DNA of 64,000 nt. Source: an uncultured Phascolarctobacterium sp. GTDB taxonomy: Bacteria; Bacillota; Negativicutes; Acidaminococcales; Acidaminococcaceae. The stretch covers positions 99,103-163,102 of the forward strand of contig CASFZG010000002.1 of assembly GCA_949299135.1 (NCBI GenBank). Direction: 5' to 3'. Positions 16,389 to 25,860 of the stretch are shown piece by piece; within the stretch, counting starts at the first letter, position 1; every line of letters begins with the position of its first letter. The notes below the pieces were generated by a model. The model worked only from the letters and a program-made list of their open reading frames with translations, ran no database searches and was not told where the DNA came from. The position numbers and the translations under genes are program-made.

Positions 16389-17981
16389 ATGGCTAAGTTT
16401 GCAATACAAACATTAGAATTTGATAAAGTAAAAGAAATGCTGGCAGGCAAAACGGCAACTTCGCTCGGGCGCGAACGCGTTATGAACATGCGCATTGAAA
16501 GCGATTTTGCCTCCGTAAAGCGTTTGCAGGAAGAAACTGCAGAAGCACTGCGCCTTTTGGACGACGGCAAGCGTTTTCCGTTTGGCGGGGCGTACAACAT
16601 TCTGCCGCAGGTTAAACGTGCGCGCATAGGCAGCGTTTTAGAGCCGGAAGAATTAATGCAGGTAGGCACAACCTGCGAAGCGCTGCGCATGGTTAAGCAG
16701 TTTTTGGCGGACGAAGCGGAAATTGCGCCGCAGCTGGCAGAATATGCTGCCGGTTTGGAAGCCTTTCCCAAGCTTGAACGCCTTATTGCAAGCACGGTAA
16801 GCGAAAAAGGCGAAATTTTAGACAGCGCCAGTACCAAGCTTGCAGGGTTGCGTACCGGCGTGCAGGTTGCCAAAAACCGTGTGCGCGAAAAACTCGACAG
16901 CATTCTGCATGACCCCAACAACCAGAAGTATTTTCAGGACGCGCTTGTTACCATGCGCGGCGACCGCTATGTAATACCAATCAAGCAGGAATACCGCTAT
17001 AATTTCCCCGGCGTGGTGCACGACCAGTCGGGCAGCGGCGCAACCCTGTTTATTGAACCGATGGCGGTTGTTAACCTGAATAACGATATTAAGCGTTATC
17101 TTGCGCAGGAGCAGGAAGAAATAGAGCGAATCCTGCGTTCCATTTCCGGCATGGTCGGTGCGGATGCGGCCCGCATTACCCAGGCTATGGAACAGCTTAC
17201 GGAGCTTGATTTTATAGCCGCGCGCGCTTACCTTGCCCAGCAGCAAAAAGCCGTGCGCCCGGTTGTAAACATTGGCGTCGGCATAGAAATTGCCAAAGGC
17301 AGGCACCCGCTGTTAGACCCGCAAAAAGTTGTGCCGCTGGATATTGAAATCGGCGGCAGGTTTAACACGCTTTTAATTACCGGCCCTAACACCGGCGGCA
17401 AAACTGTTGCCTTAAAAACAGTGGGTCTTTTTATGCTGATGGTGCAGGCAGGCTTGTTTGTACCGGCTGTAAGCGCCAAAATGCCGGTTATCGGTGCGGT
17501 TTATGCCGATATTGGCGACGAGCAGAGCATTGAACAAAGTTTAAGTACCTTTTCCGGCCATATGACGAATATGGTGGAAATTTTAAAACAGGTAAAAGCA
17601 GGCGAACTGGTACTGATAGACGAACTGTGCGCAGGCACCGACCCTAACGAAGGCGCGGCGCTTGCCATGTCGATACTGGAACACCTGCACAAACGCGGCG
17701 TGCTTACAATAGTAACCACGCATTACAGCGAGCTTAAAACCTTTGCTTACGGGCGTCAGGGCATGGAAAATGCCAGCGTGGAATTCGACCCTGTTTCGCT
17801 GCGTCCTACCTACCGCCTGTTAATGGGCGTGCCGGGCAGCAGCAATGCGTTTAACATCAGCCGCAGGCTTGGCTTGGATGATGTTATTATTGAAAACGCG
17901 GGCAGCTTTTTAACGCAGGAACACGTATGGAAGGCGAAAGGCGCGAATACGAAACGCAAAACCGCGAAATACGCAGCTTAA
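16389..17981 (+). pseudogene. mutS2: MutS2, N-terminal part (frameshifted gene)
   Basis: This 530-residue part of MutS2 has the lever/clamp helices. Walker A is TGPNTGGKTVALK near 330, and Walker B with signature is LVLIDELCAGTDPNEGAA near 412. MutS2 is an ATPase that blocks homologous recombination or rescues collided ribosomes. The frame fits the family up to FLTQEHV (residue 513, base 17927). It then gives 17 unrelated residues and stops. The rest of the protein continues in another frame from 17927. Restoring one base near 17925 would give a normal product of about 780 residues. It is a real mutation or a sequencing error. Confidence 0.88.
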
Positions 17982-18730
17982 AAGCCGAAAGCGAACGCAT
18001 TAAGCAGGAGCTTCAGCACCAGAAGCAGGAGCTTGAACACCGCAAAAACGAAATTCTGCGCAAAGCGCGCGAACAGGCAGACGAACTTTACCGCAGCAGC
18101 CGCCGCGAAACGGAAGCAGTTTTAAAAGAACTGCGCAAAATGAAAACCGATTTTGACGCCAAACAGTTGCAGGCAGCGGCAGAAGCAGCACGCAAAAAAC
18201 TGCAGAAAAGTTTTGCAGCCGAAACGCCCGTGCCGGAAGGCGAGCCTTTAACGCCGCAAACCGCAAAAGCAGGGCAGACGGTATTTTTAAAATCGCTCGG
18301 CAAGGACGGAACCATAATTGCCGTTAACGGCAGCGAAGTTACCGTGCAAATCGGTATTTTAAAAACCACCGTTAAGGCTAAAGACTGCATTGCCATGCGC
18401 GGCAAAGCAAAAAGCAACGCTGCGGAAGAAAACTTCGGCAAAAAACGCAAGGGCTTTGCGCACCAGTTCTTTGTGCAAAAAAGCATCGGCGCGCGCACCG
18501 AAGTTGATGTGCGCGGCATGACGATGGATGAAGCAATTCCCGCCGTCGATAAGGCAATGGACGACGCGCTTTTAGCTGGGCTTACCAGCCTGCGCATTAT
18601 CCATGGCAAGGGCACGGGCGCGCTTAAAGCCGGGCTGACGGCGTACCTTTCCACGCACAGGGCGGTAAAATCGCTGGCGGAAGCGCCTTTAAGCGAAGGC
18701 GGCAGCGGCGCGACTATTATAAATTTTTAA
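17927..18730 (+). pseudogene. mutS2: MutS2, C-terminal part with Smr domain (frameshifted gene)
   Basis: This 267-residue frame continues MutS2 after the frameshift. It starts with a long charged coiled coil (MEGERREYETQNREIRSLKA), then a KOW-like region (GQTVFLKSLGKDGTIIAV). It ends in a Smr nuclease domain (EVDVRGMTMDEAIPAVD, IIHGKGTGALK, EGGSGATIINF). The apparent ATG is an internal Met, and no ribosome site precedes it. If the frameshift is real, the ATPase and the nuclease are uncoupled and the C-terminal part is probably untranslated. Confidence 0.88.
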
Positions 18731-18758
18731 GTATACAACCGTAAAACAATAAACAGCA

Positions 18759-18793
18759 TATACAGATAATATTTATTGTGCTACAATAAATAT
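18759..18793 (+). promoter_or_regulatory. lysC promoter overlapped by a perfect palindrome
   Basis: TATACA at 18759 and TACAAT at 18782 are 17 bases apart. A perfect 11-base dyad, ATATTTATTGT at 18769 and its reverse complement at 18783 with a 3-base centre, covers the -10. This is where a repressor would block the polymerase. It has no T tail, so it is not a good terminator for mutS2. The protein that binds it is unknown. Confidence 0.55.
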
Positions 18794-18821
18794 GGCAGTT
18801 AATTAATTTGGGGGGAACCTG

Positions 18822-20051
18822 ATGGCTATACTGGTAAAAAAATTCGGCGGCAGCTCCGTTGCCACGCCGGAAAAAATTCACGGCATTGTAGACAGGGTGC
18901 TGAAAGAAAAACAGCCGGACGATAAAGTCGTTATCGTCGTATCGGCAATGGGCGACAGCACCGACGACCTTTTGACATTGGCCGGGCGCGTCAACCCGGA
19001 TATGCCCAAGCGCGAACTGGATATGCTGCTTGCAACCGGAGAGCAGGTAACCATCGCCTTAATGGCGGGCGCGTTCTGCGCCAAAGGTCAGCCTGCGGTA
19101 TCCTTTACCGGCGCGCAGGCAGGCATACAAACCAATGATAAATACAGCAAGGCCAGCATTTTAAATGTTGAAGCCTCCCGCGTGCAGAAAGCGCTGGACG
19201 AAGGCAAGGTTGTCATCGTGGCGGGCTTTCAGGGCATTACCGAAGGCGGCGACATTACCACGCTGGGGCGCGGCGGCAGCGATACTACAGCTGTTGCCAT
19301 TGCGGCAGGGCTTAACGCAGGCATCTGCGATATTTACACCGACGTGGACGGCGTTTACACAGCCGACCCGCGCATTGTGCCCAATGCCAAAAAACTTGAC
19401 GAAATTACCTTTGCGGAAATGCTGGAATTGGCAAGGCTTGGCGCAGGCGTAATGCAGCCGCGCGCTGTGGAATACGGTGAGCACAACGGCGTCGCTATCC
19501 ATGTGCGTTCAACATTTCACGAAGTACCGGGAACTATTATCAGGGGGGAATATACAGTGCAGGAGAAAAAATTTGTTATCCGCGGCGTAGCGCACGACAC
19601 CAATGTTGCCAAACTTGCAGCACGGGGCGTGCCGGACGAACCGGGTGTAGCCTATAAAATTTTTGCGGCGCTGGCCGATGCCAACGTGGACGTTGACATG
19701 ATTGTACAAAGCGCCAGCGTACAGCAGAACAAAAACGATATACTCTTTACCGTAGCCAAAACCGATATGGCGGAAGCCCTTGGCGTTTTGGAAAAACTTA
19801 AGGCCGAGATGCCGTTTGACAAAGTGGACCTTGAAGTAAACGTAGCCAAGGTTTCCATCGTCGGCGCAGGCATGCTGGGCAGCCCGGGCATTGCAGCGGG
19901 CATGTTCGGCGCGCTGGCAGGCGCAGGCATCAACATCGGCGTAATCAGCACGTCCGAAATCAGCATTTCCTGCCTTGTACCGGCCGACGAGGTAAACAAA
20001 GCAGTCAATGCTATCCACAGCCATTTCTTTCCGCAGGAAGCGGGAAACTGA
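18822..20051 (+). CDS. lysC: aspartate kinase
   Basis: Aspartate kinase phosphorylates aspartate, the first step to lysine, threonine, methionine and diaminopimelate. The 409-residue protein starts VKKFGGSSVATPEKI (the KFGGTS motif), has the TLGRGGSDTTAVA substrate loop near 150. Two C-terminal ACT domains follow from about 260 (EPGVAYKIFAALADANVDVD and SPGIAAGMFGALAGAGINI). They indicate feedback control by an amino acid. The length matches the single-function alpha/beta type. The ATG follows GGGGGAACCT. The aminotransferase downstream may supply or drain aspartate. Confidence 0.96.
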   Translation: MAILVKKFGGSSVATPEKIHGIVDRVLKEKQPDDKVVIVVSAMGDSTDDLLTLAGRVNPDMPKRELDMLLATGEQVTIALMAGAFCAKGQPAVSFTGAQAGIQTNDKYSKASILNVEASRVQKALDEGKVVIVAGFQGITEGGDITTLGRGGSDTTAVAIAAGLNAGICDIYTDVDGVYTADPRIVPNAKKLDEITFAEMLELARLGAGVMQPRAVEYGEHNGVAIHVRSTFHEVPGTIIRGEYTVQEKKFVIRGVAHDTNVAKLAARGVPDEPGVAYKIFAALADANVDVDMIVQSASVQQNKNDILFTVAKTDMAEALGVLEKLKAEMPFDKVDLEVNVAKVSIVGAGMLGSPGIAAGMFGALAGAGINIGVISTSEISISCLVPADEVNKAVNAIHSHFFPQEAGN

Positions 20052-20078
20052 CTGATAAAAACTTAGGGGGTAATAACC

Positions 20079-21326
20079 ATGCTGACAAGTATTGCAGCCA
20101 ACCACGCCAAAGGCAAATCCGCAGAAGATACAATTTTCGCGGCAAACGCAGCCTGCGTGGCCAGAGCTAAAGAAATCGGTGCAGCCAACGTAACCAACGC
20201 CACCATCGGCGCAATTTTGGACGAGGACGAAAAACTCGTCTGCCTGCCGACGGTCGATAAGGTTTTCCGCAGCCTTTCCACCGATGAACTCATCGCTTAC
20301 GCACCTATCTCCGGCTTGCCGGATTATCTGGAAGAAGTTATCAACGCAGCCTTCGGCGACAGCAAACCGGAAGGCTACATGGCGGCAGTAGCTACCAGCG
20401 GCGGCACCGGCGTAATCCATCACGCTATCTGGAACTATATGGACGAAGGCGAAACCGCACTGACCAGCGACTGGTACTGGGACCCGTACAGCGTACTGTG
20501 CCAGGACATGGGCAGAAAGCTTGACACCTACACCATGCTGGACGAAAACAACAAATACAACCTGCCTGCCTTAAAAGCCAAGGTTGAAGAAATTTTAAGC
20601 AAGCAGAAAAGCCTGCTCCTCATCATCAACACCCCGGCGCATAACCCCACCGGCTACAGCCTGACGGAAGATGATTTGCAGGGCGTTATCGACATCTTAA
20701 AAGCTGCAACCGACGGCAACGGCAAAACCGCAACCCTGCTTTTGGATATCGCTTACATCGACTATGCGGGCGAACGCCAGGAAGTGCGCAAATTCTTCAA
20801 AAAACTTTCCGGCCTGCCCGAAAACATTTTAACCATTGTTGCTTACAGCATGTCCAAAGGTTTTACCATGTACGGCCAGCGCACCGGCGCGATGATTGGC
20901 GTATCCAGCTCCAAAGCTGTTATTGATGAATTTAAAGGCATCAACCAGTACACCAGCCGTGCAACCTGGTCCAACATCAACCGCCCGGCCATGAAAACGC
21001 TGGCAACGGTTTACAAAGACCCGCAGCTTCTGGCAGCAGTGCAGAAAGAACGCAACGACTACTACCAGATGATTAAAGCCCGCGCTGACCTCTTTATGAA
21101 AGAAGCCAACGAATGCGGACTGAAATGCCTGCCTTACATTGCAGGTTTCTTCCTGTCCATTCCGGACAGCGACCCGGAAGCAGTATGCAATAAACTGCAC
21201 GAGGACAACATTTTTGCCGTACCGCTCAAAGCAGGTATCCGTATCGCACTGTGCGCAGTACCGCTGAAAAAAATCGGCGGCATGGCGGCAAAAATTAAAG
21301 CAGCCCAGGATGCAGTACATAAATAA
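20079..21326 (+). CDS. class I/II PLP-dependent aminotransferase
   Basis: The 415-residue protein has the fold-type I aminotransferase pattern: ATSGGTGVIHHAIWNY near 108, the NTPAHNPTGYSL motif near 187, a DIAYIDY motif near 225, and the PLP lysine in SMSKGFTMYGQRTG near 263. The Asn-Pro-Thr-Gly and PLP sites are intact. Aspartate and aromatic acids are the usual substrates of such enzymes. The gene lies 27 bases after lysC, so aspartate/oxaloacetate is a fair guess. The substrate cannot be read from sequence alone. Confidence 0.88.
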   Translation: MLTSIAANHAKGKSAEDTIFAANAACVARAKEIGAANVTNATIGAILDEDEKLVCLPTVDKVFRSLSTDELIAYAPISGLPDYLEEVINAAFGDSKPEGYMAAVATSGGTGVIHHAIWNYMDEGETALTSDWYWDPYSVLCQDMGRKLDTYTMLDENNKYNLPALKAKVEEILSKQKSLLLIINTPAHNPTGYSLTEDDLQGVIDILKAATDGNGKTATLLLDIAYIDYAGERQEVRKFFKKLSGLPENILTIVAYSMSKGFTMYGQRTGAMIGVSSSKAVIDEFKGINQYTSRATWSNINRPAMKTLATVYKDPQLLAAVQKERNDYYQMIKARADLFMKEANECGLKCLPYIAGFFLSIPDSDPEAVCNKLHEDNIFAVPLKAGIRIALCAVPLKKIGGMAAKIKAAQDAVHK

Positions 21327-21385
21327 TTAAAATAATAATGAGTTTAACGAGGGGAATCTTGATATAAGAAAAGGAGAGATGGATT

Positions 21386-22666
21386 GTGAATAAGACAGAC
21401 ATGAAGTACAAAGCTTATATTCAGATTCTGGAGGAGGAGCTCAAACCCGCAATGGGCTGTACCGAGCCGATTTCTTTAGCCTATGCGGCGGCAGTTGCAG
21501 CAAGATACATGGACGGGCTGCCCGACAAAGTATTGGTTGAAGCAAGCGGCAGTATCATTAAAAACGTAAAATCGGTAATCGTCCCCAACACCAACCACAT
21601 GAAAGGCATTCCCGTTGCGGCTGCGGCAGGCATTGTAGCCGGCAACCCGGATAAAGAGCTGGAAGTTCTGGCTGACGTAACTCCGGAACAGATTGCCCAA
21701 ATGCAGGAGTTTTTGAAAAACACCGAAATTACCACCAAACATATCGAACTCGGCTGCACCTTCGATATCATCATCACCCTGTATCAGGGCGAACATTACG
21801 TAAAAGTACGTATCGCCAATGACCACACCAACGTAGTGCTGATTGAAAAAGACGGCGAAAAGATTAAATACATCCCCGTTAACGGCGAAACTAACGAAGG
21901 CCTTACCGACAGAACCCTGCTGAACATGGCCGACATTTATGATTTTGCCAACACCGTGGATATTGAAGACATTAAAGCGCTGCTTGACCAGCAGATTAAA
22001 TGCAACATGGCTATCGCCGAAGAGGGCCTGAAAAACAGCTACGGCTCCAACATCGGCAGCACTCTGCTTGCTATGGCAGGCGAAAACCCGGACGTACGTA
22101 CCCGTGCACGTGCTATGGCTGCAGCAGGTAGCGACGCCCGCATGAACGGCTGCGAAATGCCGGTTGTAATCTGCTCCGGCAGCGGCAACCAGGGCATGAC
22201 CACTTCCATTCCGGTAATTGTTTACGCTAAAGAGCTTAAAGTAAGCGACGAAAAACTTTACCGCGCACTGGCACTGGCCGACCTTGTAACAATCCACGAA
22301 AAAACTCCTATCGGCGTACTTTCCGCTTTCTGCGGCGCAGTAAGCGCAGGCGCGGGCGCAGGTGCAGGCATTGCTTATCTGCATGGCGCAACGCTGGACG
22401 AAATCTGCCACACCGTTTCCAACGCGGTAGGCGTAACCAGCGGCATGATCTGCGACGGTGCAAAAGCAAGCTGCGCAGGCAAAATTGCCAACTCCATCGA
22501 AGCAGCCATCATCGGCTACAATATGTGCAAAACCAATAATAACTATCAGGGCGGCGACGGCATTATCGGCGAAGATATCGAAGAAACCCTCGCCAACGTC
22601 GGCACCCTTGCTAAAAAAGGCATGGAAAAAACCAACGAAGTTATTATTGACATCATGATTAAATAA
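21386..22666 (+). CDS. cyuA: L-cysteine desulfidase family protein (CyuA/YhaM)
   Basis: The 426-residue protein belongs to the UPF0597 serine-dehydratase-like family. CyuA members break L-cysteine into pyruvate, ammonia and sulfide. Its first key Cys is residue 25 (KPAMGCTEPIS), as in the archaeal desulfidase. Others (CGAVSAG, CDGAKASC) fit an oxygen-sensitive iron-sulfur cluster. A GTG start at 21386 follows AAGGAGAG with 9 bases; ATG 21401 is an alternative. Some relatives act on serine. Transcription ends at the hairpin at 22682. It fits anaerobic amino-acid catabolism. Confidence 0.85.
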   Translation: MNKTDMKYKAYIQILEEELKPAMGCTEPISLAYAAAVAARYMDGLPDKVLVEASGSIIKNVKSVIVPNTNHMKGIPVAAAAGIVAGNPDKELEVLADVTPEQIAQMQEFLKNTEITTKHIELGCTFDIIITLYQGEHYVKVRIANDHTNVVLIEKDGEKIKYIPVNGETNEGLTDRTLLNMADIYDFANTVDIEDIKALLDQQIKCNMAIAEEGLKNSYGSNIGSTLLAMAGENPDVRTRARAMAAAGSDARMNGCEMPVVICSGSGNQGMTTSIPVIVYAKELKVSDEKLYRALALADLVTIHEKTPIGVLSAFCGAVSAGAGAGAGIAYLHGATLDEICHTVSNAVGVTSGMICDGAKASCAGKIANSIEAAIIGYNMCKTNNNYQGGDGIIGEDIEETLANVGTLAKKGMEKTNEVIIDIMIK

Positions 22667-22681
22667 CCCCGTTTAAAAACT

Positions 22682-22711
22682 AAAACCCCGGTACTTTTGT
22701 GCCGGGGTTTT
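22682..22711 (+). terminator. terminator after cyuA; copy 3 of the dispersed hairpin
   Basis: AAAACCCCGGTAC at 22682 pairs with GTGCCGGGGTTTT at 22699 around a 4-T loop. The sequence is nearly the same as the hairpins at 8307 and 9115, over 13 kb away. Confidence 0.88.
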
Positions 22712-22795
22712 GTGCGTTGTGGGGGAGTGGTTTTAAAGGTCATTATGTTATTAGGTTTCCTTTTTTGTATACATACTTTAAATTTTACAAACCTA

Positions 22796-22824
22796 TTGCA
22801 GTAATTTTAAAAATCCGTTATACT
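22796..22824 (+). promoter_or_regulatory. promoter of the amidase-DUF2848-permease operon
   Basis: TTGCAG at 22796 and TATACT at 22819 are spaced by 17 bases. The start point would be near 22831, which leaves a leader of about 160 bases. Confidence 0.65.
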
Positions 22825-22831
22825 AAAATTA

Positions 22832-22970
22832 AAGATATATCAGATATCGTATATTAAATATCTTGCGCTGTTCCTTTATAAGCAAATAGGAAAAATGTTT
22901 GCAGAAAAGGATGGCGCACGTAAAAAATAAGCAATGGCGCTTTTGCAAACATAGGCAAAGGCGCATTTTT
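22832..22970 (+). promoter_or_regulatory. attenuator-like mRNA leader of the amidase operon
   Basis: Several helices can form. TGCGC (22864) pairs with GCGCA (22914), continued inside by TCCTTT (22872) with AAAGGA (22906). A terminator hairpin, GCGCTTTTGC (22937) with GCAAAGGCGC (22955), is followed by ATTTTT. GTTTGCA (22897) can pair instead with TGCAAAC (22944), which would break the terminator. AAGATAT (22832) and ATATCTT (22858) make a first helix. This is the layout of a riboswitch or antiterminator system. I cannot match it to a known class. Confidence 0.5.
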
Positions 22971-22992
22971 AAATTTAGGAGGCGGTGAAGGA

Positions 22993-23787
22993 ATGAAGAA
23001 AAAAATTGCTCTTATCCAGATGGATGTAGCTATGGCAGAACCGGAAAAAAACTATGCACATGCTGTGGAACTTATGGAAAAAGCAATGCAGCATGAGCCT
23101 GATATTCTGGTATTGCCGGAAACTTTAAATGTTGGTTTTTTCCCGACGGAAAATTTGCAGGCATTAAGTGATGTTAACGGTGCAAAAACCAAAGAAGTAT
23201 TCGGCGGTTTTGCCAGAAAACATGGGGTAAACATCGTTGCAGGCAGTGTTGCCAATGTTAAGAACGGCGTTGTTTACAATACGGCTTATGTATTTAACCG
23301 TGATGGCGAATGCGTTTGTGAATACGATAAGGTGCACGGCTTTACACCGTCAAATGAGCATGAATATTTTAAAGGCGGCACGGAAGTTAAATTATTCAAA
23401 CTGGACGGCATCGCTTGTTCAATGGTAATCTGCTATGATGTGCGTTTTCCGGAACTTATCCGTACAGCAACCGTACAGGGAGTGGATTTGTTCTTCATTC
23501 CGGCGCAATGGCCGCTTATCCGTAAGCTGCACTGGGTAACGCTCAATACGGCACGAGCCATTGAAAACCAGATGTATCTGTGCGCAGTAAACGGCTGCGG
23601 TTATGCAGGTGAAGCTAAATATGGCGGCAATTCACTGCTTATCAGCCCGTGGGGCGAAGAAATATGCCACTTAGGTACGGAAGAAGAAATCCAGGTTGGC
23701 GAAATTGATTTGGATGTTATTAAAGGTATCCGCGAAAGCATTAATGTTTTCCGTGACCGTAAACCAGAATATTACCATGTAAATTAA
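22993..23787 (+). CDS. nitrilase-superfamily amidohydrolase
   Basis: The 264-residue protein has the Glu-Lys-Cys triad of carbon-nitrogen hydrolases: Glu in LPETLNVGFF near 42, Lys in CEYDKVHGF near 112, and Cys in MVICYDVRFPE near 147. It resembles omega-amidases and deaminated-glutathione amidases, which cut small terminal amides to acid plus ammonia. The ATG follows TTAGGAGGCGGTGAAGGA. It is the first gene after the leader. The next genes (a DUF2848 protein, a permease, a GntR regulator) suggest uptake and breakdown of an amide-bearing organic acid. The substrate is unknown. Confidence 0.85.
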   Translation: MKKKIALIQMDVAMAEPEKNYAHAVELMEKAMQHEPDILVLPETLNVGFFPTENLQALSDVNGAKTKEVFGGFARKHGVNIVAGSVANVKNGVVYNTAYVFNRDGECVCEYDKVHGFTPSNEHEYFKGGTEVKLFKLDGIACSMVICYDVRFPELIRTATVQGVDLFFIPAQWPLIRKLHWVTLNTARAIENQMYLCAVNGCGYAGEAKYGGNSLLISPWGEEICHLGTEEEIQVGEIDLDVIKGIRESINVFRDRKPEYYHVN

Positions 23788-23800
23788 GGAGGAAACAGCA

Positions 23801-24472
23801 ATGAAATTTAATGTAGTAAGCAAAAACGGCACCCGTCAGGAAGAAATGGAATTGAAAAGCCTGTTGGTAGTTGGCTTTGCAGGCAAAGATATTGAAAAAA
23901 CGATGGAGCATATCCGCGAGCTGGAAGCAGAAGGCGTAAAATGCCCGCGCAAGGTACCTGTTTTGTATCAGTGTGACCCGCAGATTGTAACCGAAAAGGA
24001 TGAAATCGAAGTTATCGGCCACAAAACCAGCGGTGAAGTTGAATATCTTATTTTGGTTAAAGACGGCAAATATTATATCGGCGTAGGCAGCGACCATACC
24101 GACCGCGATTTGGAAGCAATCAGCATCCATAAATCCAAACAGGTTTGCCTTAAACCTTATGCCCATGATTTTTGGGAATATGACGAAATTAAAGACCATT
24201 TTGACGATATTAAACTGGTATCCAGCCAGGTGGTTGATGGCAAAACCGTTGAATACCAGAGCGGTGTGACCAGCGATTTACTGCCGATGCAGCACATTAT
24301 TGACGAGCTTAAAAAAGAAGTTGATGTTGATAACAGCCTGATTTACACAGGTACCGTGCCTTTAAAAGACGGCTTTAAATTTGGCGAGGCATTCAGCTGC
24401 AAACTGGTTGATGAAAAGATGAACCGCGAAATTTGCCTGAGCTATAAAGTTAAAGTTATTGAGGAACATTAA
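23801..24472 (+). CDS. DUF2848 family protein
   Basis: The 223-residue protein matches the DUF2848 pattern as I know it: VVGFAGKDIEKTMEHIREL near 25, a central GEVEYLILVKDGKYYIGVGS followed by DHTDRDLE, and SKQVCLKPYA. The family looks distantly related to fumarylacetoacetate hydrolases but has no proven reaction that I know of. The gene begins 13 bases after the amidase, with AAGGAGG at its start, so both are made together. A role in the same breakdown pathway is likely. A structural role in a complex with the amidase is also possible. Confidence 0.7.
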   Translation: MKFNVVSKNGTRQEEMELKSLLVVGFAGKDIEKTMEHIRELEAEGVKCPRKVPVLYQCDPQIVTEKDEIEVIGHKTSGEVEYLILVKDGKYYIGVGSDHTDRDLEAISIHKSKQVCLKPYAHDFWEYDEIKDHFDDIKLVSSQVVDGKTVEYQSGVTSDLLPMQHIIDELKKEVDVDNSLIYTGTVPLKDGFKFGEAFSCKLVDEKMNREICLSYKVKVIEEH

Positions 24473-24519
24473 TAATTTTAATGGTTAAGCTGTAATGTGG
24501 ATTAAAAGGAAGTGAAGAA

Positions 24520-25779
24520 ATGGAAATGGTACTTGCGCAGATTATTATGGTTTTGACGCTTGTAATTATGATTGCAGGCTGGGCACCGCTTTATATTACG
24601 GCAGCTATCGGCGCTACTTTTTCGGCAGTAGCCGCGGGCTTTCCGCTGACGGGGTCAGAACCTGTAACCATACAGAAACTTTTAATTGCGTCAATGAATC
24701 CGGTAATCGTTGATATGCTGGGTGTTTTGCTGTTTATCGGCATTATGCAGAAATGCGGTTACATGGATGTAATTATTTGGAATATTGTGGATTTTGGCCG
24801 CCGTTATGGCGGTGCTCCGGGCGTTGCAACTGCAGCCGGTCTGGCAGCGGCACTTTTGGGTGCTTTAACGGCGTTTACCCAGCCAGTTATTATGGCAACT
24901 ATTGCAGGCCCTGCTGCTGTACGTTTAGGGCTTTCGCCGAACAAAACTTCCGGTATTATATCCATGGCTAATACGGTTGCCAATACCTGCGGCTTTACGC
25001 ATCCTACCATGCTGGCGATTTTAGGTATTACCGGCGTGCATTTTGGTTTGATTAACGTGTATGCGTTTATCGGTAGTATCTGGATTTATGTATTCTGCTA
25101 TTATCGCGCTAAACGCGAAATGATTGCGGAAGGTATTCCTATCATTAAAGATGATGACGGTTCGTTTGAAGAACTGCCGGAAGGTTCGCCTTCTTTCCTG
25201 AAAGCGTTTTTCCCGTTCTTAATTCTCTGCATTGCTTTCTTTGCAGGTATTCCGGTATTTTTGGTTGGCATGTTCTGCGGCCTGCTGGTTATTTTGATGT
25301 CACACATGAGCTTTGGCGAAGGCGAAAAAGCAATGGTAAGCGGCGTAACCAACATTGCAATTCCTATCGTTGCTATTATCAGCTTAATGTTCATGTCTAA
25401 TGTAATTACGCATATCGGTTTGGTATCGCTGCTGTCGGAATATGTGCATCCGCTTTTGAAGCTTGCGCCTATCCAGTTCCTGTTTATCATTTCGTTTATC
25501 GCCGGTACGGTAACGCAGTCCAACGCGGCTTCTGCGCCGATTGTAATTCCGTTTACGCAGATTGTAATGGATATGGGCTGTGACCCGTTGGCAACCAGCT
25601 TTGCTGCCATTACCGGCTGCGCAATTATGCAGTTGTTCTTAACGGGCGGCGCGCTGACGGCTTTGCCGGTTGTTGCAGGTGTAATACCGGGCACGGTACA
25701 GAAGGTTGCTAATAAATGGCAGCGTCCTGCCATGCTTGTAGGCGCAGGCGTTTGCTTCCTGATGACTTTCTTTATCTGA
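24520..25779 (+). CDS. organic-acid-type membrane permease, substrate unknown
   Basis: The 419-residue protein is very hydrophobic, with about 10-12 membrane helices in two halves. Repeated small-residue loops (GALTAFTQPVIMATIAG near 108, TVTQSNAASAPIVIPFTQI near 330) look like the substrate hairpins of ion-transporter superfamily carriers such as GntP or citrate permeases. It has no signal peptide. It is the third gene of the amidase operon and probably imports the substrate. The nearest family could not be settled by eye, so the specificity is open. Confidence 0.7.
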   Translation: MEMVLAQIIMVLTLVIMIAGWAPLYITAAIGATFSAVAAGFPLTGSEPVTIQKLLIASMNPVIVDMLGVLLFIGIMQKCGYMDVIIWNIVDFGRRYGGAPGVATAAGLAAALLGALTAFTQPVIMATIAGPAAVRLGLSPNKTSGIISMANTVANTCGFTHPTMLAILGITGVHFGLINVYAFIGSIWIYVFCYYRAKREMIAEGIPIIKDDDGSFEELPEGSPSFLKAFFPFLILCIAFFAGIPVFLVGMFCGLLVILMSHMSFGEGEKAMVSGVTNIAIPIVAIISLMFMSNVITHIGLVSLLSEYVHPLLKLAPIQFLFIISFIAGTVTQSNAASAPIVIPFTQIVMDMGCDPLATSFAAITGCAIMQLFLTGGALTALPVVAGVIPGTVQKVANKWQRPAMLVGAGVCFLMTFFI

Positions 25780-25832
25780 CAAAACTTGAGAATTCTTCCC
25801 GGACATGATATGCTATTAGAAAAGAAGTATAG

Positions 25833-25838
25833 TATAAT
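25833..25838 (+). promoter_or_regulatory. candidate -10 of the GntR regulator gene
   Basis: A perfect TATAAT lies 22 bases before the GTG. No good -35 is seen. AAGTAT and ATACTT arms flank it and could form a regulator site. Confidence 0.4.
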
Positions 25839-25860
25839 AAATACTTGGAGTGGATGACCG

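Noticed and set aside
17915..17985. programmed frameshift in mutS2
   Set aside because: No slippery heptamer, internal ribosome site or following stem was recognised. A mutation or sequencing error is the simpler reading.
21476..22411. 311-codon minus-strand frame opposite cyuA
   Set aside because: Composition is typical of antisense shadow frames, and the plus strand has a complete, motif-supported gene.
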